This document shows positions 18,450 through 25,806 of a stretch of DNA of 64,000 nt, in pieces. Position numbers and translations under genes: made by a program. The notes under the pieces are model-generated. The model worked only from the letters and a program-made list of their open reading frames with translations, did not search any database and was not told the origin of the DNA. Source of the stretch: Bacteroidales bacterium (GTDB lineage Bacteria; Bacteroidota; Bacteroidia; Bacteroidales; Lentimicrobiaceae); assembly GCA_016705005.1 (NCBI GenBank), contig JADIZB010000013.1, positions 1 to 64,000 on the forward strand, in the 5' to 3' direction. Numbering within the stretch: position 1 is the first letter of the stretch; each line of letters starts with the position of its first letter.

Positions 18450-18836
18450 TCAGATTTTAAGCAACTTATTGATTTCTTTCTGCAACTGGTCGGCCCTGAT
18501 CCCTTTGTCGAGGAAAAGGTCGGCCTTGATCCATTGCTTGTTCTCATCCGAATTTATATCGAAGGTCATACCTGTTTCTGCCGTAACTGCAGTTGCAATA
18601 ATTATCGGAACATCCGGATATTTTCGTTTTATTTTGTAAGCCAGAATAAATCCGCTGTCGTCATTTTCCATCATCAGGTCAAGGATGGCCAGGTCGGGCC
18701 TGGTGGTTTCGATAATCATCTCAGCTTCCTTTTGTCCATCAGCAGTAATGGTTTCAAATCCAAACTGCTCAACCTTGATTTTCATCTGGAACAGATAATC
18801 CATGTCATCATCAACAATCAATACTGTTTTTTTCAT
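18450..18836 (-). CDS. Stand-alone receiver-domain response regulator
   Basis: A 128-residue CheY-like receiver with no output domain. Acidic residues are in VLIVDDDMDY, the phospho-acceptor Asp is in LAILDLMMENDDSG, and the Thr switch in VPIIIATAVTAE. The usual conserved Lys is replaced in part: the segment near 110 reads ADLFLDKGIRAD, which still supplies a Lys. Co-transcription with the kinase genes on both sides (63 bases after one, 3 bases before the other) suggests a phosphotransfer intermediate between them. No DNA-binding domain is present. Confidence 0.9.
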   Translation of the reverse strand: MKKTVLIVDDDMDYLFQMKIKVEQFGFETITADGQKEAEMIIETTRPDLAILDLMMENDDSGFILAYKIKRKYPDVPIIIATAVTAETGMTFDINSDENKQWIKADLFLDKGIRADQLQKEINKLLKI

Positions 18837-18899
18837 TTTGTTTTCTTTATTCCTGCTTGGAGCATTTTTAAATTCTTAATATTTTTATCATCAAAGTTG

Positions 18900-20918
18900 T
18901 CAGGTCAACGGTCGTCTTGGGAAGGTGATCGTGAAAGTGGTTCCTGTAGGCCCTTTTGTATGGTCTGCATTCGACTTTACCGAGATGCTTCCCTTGTGCA
19001 TTTTCACAATTCCGTATATAATGGGTAATCCCAGTCCGGTTCCTTTACCAATAGCCTTGGTTGTAAAAAAAGGTGTGAAAAGTTTGCCCATGTTTTCCTT
19101 GGCTATTCCTGTACCTGAGTCTGCAATGTAAACGGTGATTTCCTCTGCTGAATCAGTAACTCTGATATGAATACTCCCACCGGCTTCAGGCATTGCCTCA
19201 ACTGCGTTCTTCAACAGGTTGGTGAATACCTGGGCCATCTGGTCATAGTCAAGATGGGCTTCTGCATTCTGAATGTTTGATTCGAGTGATATTCTGACTT
19301 TCACCGGTGCTATAACAGAACTGATGCAGTGTTCAACAAGGTTGTTGATGTTCACATCAGTGAAATTCACCTGATTCTTCCTGGCAAAATTCAACAATCC
19401 ACCGACTATCTTCTTGCACCGCTCAGCCTGCTCTACGATCAGTTCAAGATCTTTGCGGATGGGATCTTCTGTTGGTGCTTCATCTTTCAGGATATTACTG
19501 TACATGGTAATCACACCCAATGGATTGTTCAGCTCATGAGCGATTCCGGCCGAGAGTTGCCCAAGCCCGGCAAGTTTTTCAGATTGCTTCAGTGCTTCCT
19601 GGGTATTGGCAAGTTTTTCATTCGATATATTCAGCTCCCGGATATAATTATGAAGTTTTTCCATCGCGTAGGGGAGGCACATTTCGTGTTCGGCAAGCCC
19701 CCTGATAATGGCGATGGCATGATCCTGGCAGGAATCATATCCACAAGCCCCGCAGTCTAGGTGATCCTGAGGCTCGAATTTCCCCATTCTGTGAAGTACT
19801 TTGGTGATCTCTTCATCGGCAGGCCGTGCAACACGGATATCCCTTTTTCTGAATTCCCTGAAGAGATCCAGGCTTCTGAACTCTTCAATATCTTTTTCCC
19901 ATTGTCCGATATCGAGAGTCTCCAGTTTATTGATGACATAGTCGCTTACACTGGCCTGCTTACGATAGCGACGGCTTGAAGATGAGAAAAACGGGTATGG
20001 TGACATTCCAGGCCCCATAATGCAGCCTTCACAGCACAGCAGTTCCAGATGCTCCTGTGCAATCTGTCCACTCTCAAATTCCTTGATGGCTTCCTGGAAA
20101 TCCGACCGTCCTTCCGCCACGATCACATTGCGTTCAAAAATATCTTCTTTAACACCAACGGTATTCAGCAATCCCCGGCTCACCGGGAAAATAGCTCCTT
20201 TCCCGCTCAATGGAGGATCGAATTCGCTGGGTGTAACATCTGCCGGTTTAAGTCCGGTTTGGGAAATCATTTCACGCAACTCACGGAAAGTCAATGCAGC
20301 ATCTATTTCTTCTGATTCATCTTTCTTGGCGATACAAGGCCCGATGAAAACAACTTTCAGATCATCACCGTAACGTTTGCGCATGACCTTGCTCATAGCC
20401 ACCATGGGTGATACAACATGTGCAAGGGAATCAACCAGGTCAGGATGGTAATGTTCGATGTAACTCACGATGGCCGGACAATCAGAAGAGATGACAGGTG
20501 GGTAGTTGCCGGCTTTAAGTAATTTCTTGTATTCTTCCGAAACGAGGTCAGCACCAAAAGCGACTTCCGAAACGTAGGTAAATCCCAATGATCTGATCAG
20601 GGAAACCAGCAACCGGTGATTTTTTATTTCTGAGAACTCGGCCGGAAAACTCGGAGCTACAATGGCTGCACAACGGTACCCACCGCCGGTGATCATACTT
20701 ACGATATCGGTCTCTTTTCGGAATATCTTGGCATTCTGGCTGCAGACTTTAATGCAGTTTCCGCATCCGATACACCTTTCAGGAATGACTTCTGCCTGCC
20801 CGTTACTGATTTTAATGGCTTTGGCCGGACATTCCCTTACACAGGTATAACAAACACGGCAACGCTCTTTAACGGTGCTGACCAGTTGCTTTTTTATCCG
20901 ATACTTTTCCGGCTCCAT
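18900..20918 (-). CDS. Hydrogenase-like sensor histidine kinase (FeFe H-cluster domain fused to kinase)
   Basis: A 672-residue soluble fusion. Residues 15-65 hold two 4Fe-4S ferredoxin motifs (C20..C30, C49..C59). Residues about 80-330 match the FeFe-hydrogenase large-subunit domain: L1 SSDCPAI (D146, C147), L2 IGPCIAKKDE (C195), L3 LLCCEGCIMGPG (C295, C299), so four Cys ligands for an H-cluster are available. Residues 389-414 carry a further Fe-S motif (DCGACGYDSC..MC). A coiled coil leads to an NtrB-like kinase with H461 in GIAHELNNPLGV, NLLKNAVEAM, DSGTGIA and GTGLGLP. This fits histidine-kinase-linked sensory hydrogenases (group C type). L1 lacks the proton-transfer Cys, as expected for a sensor. 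It follows hydA by 19 bases. Confidence 0.9.
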   Translation of the reverse strand: MEPEKYRIKKQLVSTVKERCRVCYTCVRECPAKAIKISNGQAEVIPERCIGCGNCIKVCSQNAKIFRKETDIVSMITGGGYRCAAIVAPSFPAEFSEIKNHRLLVSLIRSLGFTYVSEVAFGADLVSEEYKKLLKAGNYPPVISSDCPAIVSYIEHYHPDLVDSLAHVVSPMVAMSKVMRKRYGDDLKVVFIGPCIAKKDESEEIDAALTFRELREMISQTGLKPADVTPSEFDPPLSGKGAIFPVSRGLLNTVGVKEDIFERNVIVAEGRSDFQEAIKEFESGQIAQEHLELLCCEGCIMGPGMSPYPFFSSSSRRYRKQASVSDYVINKLETLDIGQWEKDIEEFRSLDLFREFRKRDIRVARPADEEITKVLHRMGKFEPQDHLDCGACGYDSCQDHAIAIIRGLAEHEMCLPYAMEKLHNYIRELNISNEKLANTQEALKQSEKLAGLGQLSAGIAHELNNPLGVITMYSNILKDEAPTEDPIRKDLELIVEQAERCKKIVGGLLNFARKNQVNFTDVNINNLVEHCISSVIAPVKVRISLESNIQNAEAHLDYDQMAQVFTNLLKNAVEAMPEAGGSIHIRVTDSAEEITVYIADSGTGIAKENMGKLFTPFFTTKAIGKGTGLGLPIIYGIVKMHKGSISVKSNADHTKGPTGTTFTITFPRRPLT

Positions 20919-20937
20919 AAATTATTAGTTTAACCTT

Positions 20938-22662
20938 TTATAGAGGAACTTCCCGTTTTTTATAGGTTGTGTGGAGTAATTCAACTGACTTCTGCCCCAT
21001 GGGCTCTCCCAGAAAGTCACGGTACAATTCAAGTACAGCCGGATTTTTATGTGCAAAACGTATAGGGTCCTTCTCGTCGATCTCGTAAACGGTCTTGATC
21101 CTTGCCCTGATTGCACCGGCATCACCTGCAATGGGTTGACCACCTCCATTTACACACCCTCCCGGACAGGCCATTACTTCAATAAAATGGAGATCATTGC
21201 GTCCAGCCTTTATTTCTTCGATCAGCTTTGCGGCTTGTCTGACTGTATTTACTGCTGCGAACCCAAGCCTGAAATCGCCTATCTTCATCTTTACCTCTTT
21301 GTATTCCCGGCCGTTCCGTAATTCGCTTATTCTGGGCTGTGTCATGTCTTTTCCGGTCAGCCTGAAGTGAAGCGTACGGATTAAAGCCTCGGTTACACCG
21401 CCCGAAACGCTCAGTAATCTTCCGGCAGAACTTCGGACATGAAAAGGGTTATCAGCCAGTTCGTTCTCAATCTGTTCTATGTCAATGCCATTCAACCTGA
21501 TAAACTGGGCAAGCTCCCGGGTTGTCAGTACCGCATCTACATCGGTAATGCCTTTATGGGTCATTTGCTCACGCTGCGCCTCAAATTTTTTGGCAGTGCA
21601 GGGCATGGCCGAAACAGTATACAGATTGTCCGGATTAATGTGAAACAAGCCGGTATAATAACTGCTTATCACTGAACCCAGCATCTGTTGAGGCGATTTG
21701 CAAGCCGAAAGGTTCGGCAGAAATTCGGGATACCACTGTTCGGTATATTTTACCCAGGCAGGGCAATCGCTGCTGAAAACAGGTATGTTTTTTCCTGACT
21801 TCAACCTTTGCTCAACTTCGGCAGCAAGCTCGGTAATATACAGGTCGGCACCGAACGAAGTATCAAATACCTTATCAAAACCGGTCTTTCTCAGTGCAGC
21901 ATTCAGTATTCCCGTCATGTCCTTCCCTGCTTTGAGCCCGAATTCCTCTCCGACACTCACCGAAACGGTGGGGGAGTACTGCAGTACTACATGCAAGTCC
22001 GGGTTGTGAAGTGCATTCTGAAGGTCAGAAGAATGTCTTTTTTCATGCAGGGCCCCGGTAGGGCAGGCCATGATACATTGTCCGCATGTGATACAGCTGG
22101 AAAGGTTGATCTGTTTATTGAAAGGAGGTCCTATGATGGTCTTGTTCCCTCTGCCTATAAATCCAAGGGTCACAGCCCCGACAATTTCATCGCAGGTTCT
22201 GACGCATCTGCCGCATAATATGCACTTAGCAGGATCCCTGACAATACTGGAGCCGGAAGGGTCAGCTTTATACTTATTCTTTTTTCCGGGGAATCTGCGT
22301 TCACGGACATTCAGATCCTCGGCAAATTTCTGTAATTCACAATTACCGTTGCGCTCGCAGTACAGGCAGTCGTCCGGGTGATTGCTCAACAGCAGTTCCA
22401 CATTGGTTTTCCTGGCGTTAACAACCCTTGGTGAGTGGGTTTTTATTTTCATCCATTCCTCAACAGGGTAAGAGCAGGCAGTAATCAGGTTACTCTTGCC
22501 TTCCACCTCCACCACACACATCCGGCATGATCCGGTAGGGTATAGCCCGGGCATATGGCAAAGTGTAGGAACCTTGATGCCGTTCCGTTCAAGCGCATCC
22601 AGAATGGTTTCACCTTTACGGGCTGTTATGGTTTTATTGTTTACTTCAATAGGGAAGTTCAT
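20938..22662 (-). CDS. hydA: NAD-linked FeFe hydrogenase catalytic subunit HydA
   Basis: Catalytic subunit of a trimeric hydrogenase making or oxidising H2. In 574 residues: N-terminal 2Fe-2S domain (C35..C49, TLCHMPGL..SCRMC), His-ligated 4Fe-4S (H95..C99, C102, C108), two 4Fe-4S clusters (C147-C157 and C190-C200), then the H-domain. H-cluster ligands are C300, C355, C499 and C503, the same numbering as Clostridium pasteurianum CpI. L2 (MPCTAKKFE) and L3 (EVMACPGGCVNGGGQP) are canonical. L1 is SSDCPAW: Asp299 replaces the proton-transfer Cys, and the residue at CpI Glu279 is Leu. It lacks the extra C-terminal 2Fe-2S of Thermotoga HydA. Co-transcribed with hydB and hydC. Confidence 0.96.
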   Translation of the reverse strand: MNFPIEVNNKTITARKGETILDALERNGIKVPTLCHMPGLYPTGSCRMCVVEVEGKSNLITACSYPVEEWMKIKTHSPRVVNARKTNVELLLSNHPDDCLYCERNGNCELQKFAEDLNVRERRFPGKKNKYKADPSGSSIVRDPAKCILCGRCVRTCDEIVGAVTLGFIGRGNKTIIGPPFNKQINLSSCITCGQCIMACPTGALHEKRHSSDLQNALHNPDLHVVLQYSPTVSVSVGEEFGLKAGKDMTGILNAALRKTGFDKVFDTSFGADLYITELAAEVEQRLKSGKNIPVFSSDCPAWVKYTEQWYPEFLPNLSACKSPQQMLGSVISSYYTGLFHINPDNLYTVSAMPCTAKKFEAQREQMTHKGITDVDAVLTTRELAQFIRLNGIDIEQIENELADNPFHVRSSAGRLLSVSGGVTEALIRTLHFRLTGKDMTQPRISELRNGREYKEVKMKIGDFRLGFAAVNTVRQAAKLIEEIKAGRNDLHFIEVMACPGGCVNGGGQPIAGDAGAIRARIKTVYEIDEKDPIRFAHKNPAVLELYRDFLGEPMGQKSVELLHTTYKKREVPL

Positions 22663-22686
22663 GTTCCGGATTCTTTGACTTGGGAG

Positions 22687-24633
22687 TTATCTGACAAAAA
22701 CAGCTACAAATTTGCATACATCATAGCAGATGCCACAACCGGTACACTTATCCTCAATGATAAAGTGAGGATTCCGCGGTGATCCGATGATGGCCGAAGT
22801 CGGGCATTTCTTTGCACAGACAGTGCAGCCGTTGCACTTTTCAATATCAATGTAATACACTTTCAGGTCTTTACATACCCCGGCCCTGCATTTGCGGTCA
22901 AAAATATGTTCCTCAAACTCCTCTCTGAAGTATTTAAGGGCACTGATAAGGGGATTGGGGGCTGTTTGTCCCAAACCACAAAGAGAGGTGTCGCGGATTA
23001 CTTCAGCCAGATTGCCCAGTTGCATAACACCCTTGAAACGTTCGAGTGTTTCATGCCCTGTTTCATTCACCGGCCTCCGGGTAATATTTTCAAGGATTTC
23101 ATGCATTCTTCTGGATCCTTCACGGCAGGGAATGCACTTGCCGCAGCTTTCGCGCTGCAGAAAGTCGGTAAAGAAACTGGCGATATCTACCATACAGGTA
23201 TCTTCATCCATAACCACCAATCCTCCTGACCCCATGATCGTACCTGCTTCAACAAGAGCTTCATAATCTATTTTTACATCAAGGCTCTGCTCCGGCAAAC
23301 AACTACCTGAGGGCCCGCCAAGCTGCACGGCTTTTAGCCTCTTTCCTTCCCTGATACCACCGGCGATATGGTAAATAAGATCTTTGAGCGAAGTACCCAT
23401 GGTTACTTCAATCAGTCCGGTTGTATTTATCTTTCCGGCAAGTGCAAAAACCTTTGTTCCTTTACTTGTTGGGGTACCGATTCCGGCAAACCAGGCCGGT
23501 CCATGTTCCAGAATTGCCGGAATATTGGCAAGGGTTTCTACATTGTTAACCACGGTAGGTTTGCCAAAAAGCCCCCTGGAAGCAGGAAAGGGTGGTTTAG
23601 GTCTGGGTGTGCCACGTTTTCCCTCAATGCTTGAGATCAGCGCAGTCTCTTCACCGCATACAAAAGCGCCGGCTCCTTCACGAACCTGAATGGTTAAACT
23701 GTAACCACTGTTCAGGATGTTGTGACCCAGTAAACCAGCTTCTGTCGCTTGCTGAATGGCCAGCCTGAGACGTTCAACCGCAAGGGTGTATTCGGCCCTC
23801 ACATAAATGTATGACTTATGCGCATTGATCGCATAAGCAGCAATGGCAACCCCTTCGATGATTTTGTGTGGATCGCCTTCAAAGAGCGAACGGTCCATGA
23901 ATGCCCCGGGATCACTTTCATCACCATTACAGATTAAAAACCTTTCGTCTCCCGGTGTATTCAATGCTGTTTTCCACTTTTTGCCCGTTGGAAATCCTCC
24001 GCCGCCACGGCCCCTGAGCCCACTGTCTTCTATGATTTCACAGACTTTATCAGATGAATAGTTGCGCAATACACGGGTAAGTGATTTATATCCTCCCCTG
24101 GCTATAGATTCTTCAATAGAAAAGGGGTTTATTATGCCACAATTCCTCAGGACAAGGCGGTTTTGGAGCCTGAAGAACGGCATCTCACCTAATACCCTGA
24201 CATTGTCCCAGGCTTCATGATGCGGATGGGAATACTGCCCCAGCACGTTTTCTTCCGGCACAACTGCATTCAGTATATCATCAAGCAAAGGCTCAACCAT
24301 AGCCTGTGTTATCCTTGAAAATGAAACCCGCCTCTTACCGGGAAGCTGCACATCAACAAGCGGCTCATGCACACAAAAACCAATGCAGCCTACTTCAACA
24401 ACTTCTGCGTCTATCTCCTTTTCATTCAGGTAGGTCCTGATGGCCTGAAGGGTTTCGCCAGCTCCGGCGATCATTCCACAGGTTCCGGTTCCGACGTATA
24501 TTACCGGTCTTGCAACAGCATCGCGTTTCAACATGCTGAGATACTCTTCAAAAGCACCGGCATTTTCAGGTTGCTGGTTCAACAGGAGCATATCCCTGAG
24601 CCCTATGGTCGTATAAGTGTCCGAAGCAGTCAT
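22687..24633 (-). CDS. hydB: NAD-linked hydrogenase subunit HydB (NuoF-like)
   Basis: The FMN- and NAD-binding subunit of the hydrogenase. Starting at the ATG 24633 it has 648 residues: a thioredoxin-like 2Fe-2S domain (residues about 30-125, with GTGTCGMIAGAGET and VGCIGFCVHEP), the NuoF core with FMN loop GRGGGGFPTGKKW and NAD segment GDESDPGAFMDR, a 4Fe-4S site SCGKCIPCREG..LCGLGQ, and a C-terminal two-cluster ferredoxin (CNGCTVCAKKCP, CTGCGICYDVCK). This is the HydB layout of NAD-linked or electron-bifurcating hydrogenases. Whether this one bifurcates with ferredoxin or uses NADH alone cannot be decided from sequence. A TTG two codons earlier would overlap hydC; ATG is preferred. Confidence 0.95.
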   Translation of the reverse strand: MTASDTYTTIGLRDMLLLNQQPENAGAFEEYLSMLKRDAVARPVIYVGTGTCGMIAGAGETLQAIRTYLNEKEIDAEVVEVGCIGFCVHEPLVDVQLPGKRRVSFSRITQAMVEPLLDDILNAVVPEENVLGQYSHPHHEAWDNVRVLGEMPFFRLQNRLVLRNCGIINPFSIEESIARGGYKSLTRVLRNYSSDKVCEIIEDSGLRGRGGGGFPTGKKWKTALNTPGDERFLICNGDESDPGAFMDRSLFEGDPHKIIEGVAIAAYAINAHKSYIYVRAEYTLAVERLRLAIQQATEAGLLGHNILNSGYSLTIQVREGAGAFVCGEETALISSIEGKRGTPRPKPPFPASRGLFGKPTVVNNVETLANIPAILEHGPAWFAGIGTPTSKGTKVFALAGKINTTGLIEVTMGTSLKDLIYHIAGGIREGKRLKAVQLGGPSGSCLPEQSLDVKIDYEALVEAGTIMGSGGLVVMDEDTCMVDIASFFTDFLQRESCGKCIPCREGSRRMHEILENITRRPVNETGHETLERFKGVMQLGNLAEVIRDTSLCGLGQTAPNPLISALKYFREEFEEHIFDRKCRAGVCKDLKVYYIDIEKCNGCTVCAKKCPTSAIIGSPRNPHFIIEDKCTGCGICYDVCKFVAVFVR

Positions 24634-24635
24634 AA

Positions 24636-25100
24636 TCAAACAGTTTTTGCTTTGCAGTTCTCAATGATCTCCTTTAAATCACGGGGTTGAATCCCATGAA
24701 AGTACTTTTCATTGACCGATATCACAGGCGACAAACCACAGGCTCCCATGCAATTAACCACTTCAATACTGAACATGCCATCCCGGGTGGTTTGCCCCTG
24801 ACTTATTTTGAGCAGCCTCTCGGCTTCCTGTATAATTCTGGCCGATTTTTCAATATGGCAGGCTGTCCCATGGCATATGCGTAAATGAAAAACACCCTTG
24901 GGCTCAAAACGAAACTGGTCGTAAAAAGTAGCCACACCATATATCTTACTGGTTGGCAGGTTCAGAGACTGGCCGATCCGGTTGATGGACTCTTCCGACA
25001 GATAACCCAACTCATTCTGAATTGCCTGTAAAAGCGGGAGCAAACTATCGCGCTGAACGTTCAGGTGATTTTTTATAATTTCATCTAGTTTATCTGACAT
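24636..25100 (-). CDS. hydC: NAD-linked hydrogenase subunit HydC (NuoE-like)
   Basis: A 154-residue thioredoxin-fold 2Fe-2S subunit. An N-terminal helical part (LLPLLQAIQNELGYLSEESI) is followed by the cluster ligands CHGTACHIEKS near 85-90 and VVNCMGACGLSP near 125-130, giving the family pattern C-x4-C and C-x3-C. It passes electrons to HydB. It is the first gene of the minus-strand hydABC-rex operon and its stop codon lies 2 bases before the hydB ATG. Two Rex-type operators lie 94-126 bases upstream of its start. The length agrees with Thermotoga maritima HydC (161 residues). Confidence 0.95.
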   Translation of the reverse strand: MSDKLDEIIKNHLNVQRDSLLPLLQAIQNELGYLSEESINRIGQSLNLPTSKIYGVATFYDQFRFEPKGVFHLRICHGTACHIEKSARIIQEAERLLKISQGQTTRDGMFSIEVVNCMGACGLSPVISVNEKYFHGIQPRDLKEIIENCKAKTV

Positions 25101-25193
25101 GGATAGCGCAGGTTCAGTGTTTTAAAGTAATACTATCTTTGCATAAACAATCACAGGTTTTTAACCGGTGAAGAAAATCGCTGATAAAATTAC

Positions 25194-25209
25194 TGTTATT
25201 TTAATAACA
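25194..25209. promoter_or_regulatory. Rex-type operator, site 1
   Basis: TGTTATTTTAATAACA is an inverted repeat with 7-base arms (TGTTATT/AATAACA) and fits the core TGTTA-N6-TAACA of Rex boxes (TTGTTAAnnnnTTAACAA type). It lies in the spacer between hydC (minus) and the 2Fe-2S protein gene (plus), with rex itself in the hydC operon. Confidence 0.75.
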
Positions 25210-25210
25210 A

Positions 25211-25226
25211 TGTTATTTCTTTAACA
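25211..25226. promoter_or_regulatory. Rex-type operator, site 2
   Basis: TGTTATTTCTTTAACA again gives TGTTA-N6-TAACA, with its centre 17 bases from that of site 1. It overlaps the expected -33 region of the plus-strand promoter element at 25248-25255, so binding here would block transcription of the sensor arm. Confidence 0.75.
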
Positions 25227-25247
25227 GATATTTTTACTAAAAAATAC

Positions 25248-25255
25248 TATTTTTG
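25248..25255 (+). promoter_or_regulatory. Bacteroidota -7 element for the sensor arm
   Basis: TATTTTTG matches TAnnTTTG, 88 bases before the preferred ATG at 25343. A second match, TATCTTTG at 25134-25141, lies upstream of both Rex-type sites. No clear CAAAnnTA (minus-strand equivalent) was found for hydC. Confidence 0.45.
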
Positions 25256-25342
25256 TTCTGTCTGAATAATGGATAAACCGGAAATATTGATGATTCCGGG
25301 TATTTGTAGTTGCTTTGAACCGCTAAAAATGAACCGTTGCTT

Positions 25343-25621
25343 ATGATGAATACTGGAATTGAACAAAGGGTTGATATTCAGATTTGTCTGGGTAGTTCCT
25401 GTTTCTCCAGGGGTAATAAGGTATTGGTCAGGATTATTGAGCAATATCTGAATGAAAATAACCTGAGACATCTGGTTCACTTTCACGGTGCACATTGTTT
25501 CAGTAATTGCGATAAAGGACCGCTGATGAGCATTGATGGCAGGGAATATCAGCAATTGAACGAAGAAAAGATAATTATGATTCTCAATGAGATTTTCGGA
25601 CAGCGTTCTTCATTTCTATGA
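25343..25621 (+). CDS. Small 2Fe-2S thioredoxin-like ferredoxin
   Basis: A 92-residue protein (from ATG 25343; a TTG six bases upstream is less likely). It has the four ligands of a NuoE-type 2Fe-2S cluster: C-x4-C in QICLGSSCFSRG and C-x3-C in HCFSNCDKGP. It equals the C-terminal half of HydC without the helical N-terminus. Such stand-alone domains occur beside hydrogenase and sensory-hydrogenase genes and may pass electrons between HydABC and a sensor; that role is inference. It heads the plus-strand arm, immediately after the Rex-type operators, and lies 185 bases before the phosphatase-linked sensor gene. Confidence 0.85.
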   Translation: MMNTGIEQRVDIQICLGSSCFSRGNKVLVRIIEQYLNENNLRHLVHFHGAHCFSNCDKGPLMSIDGREYQQLNEEKIIMILNEIFGQRSSFL

Positions 25622-25806
25622 GATGGCAGAATATTCTTTTTAGTTATTCCTGTTATTAAAAATGATTATCCTGGTTGCTTATTCATGAAATGTCAGTTGG
25701 ATTTATAACTTGTTTTATATTCAGAATGACCTGTTATTCTGAACGATTGAATTAATTGACGGAGTTTTCAATCAGGCAAAACACCTGTGTTTTAAGAAAT
25801 AGACCG

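Noticed and set aside
17970..19028. A 352-codon plus-strand open frame
   Set aside because: Antisense to three well-identified two-component genes; no domain or start signal supports it.
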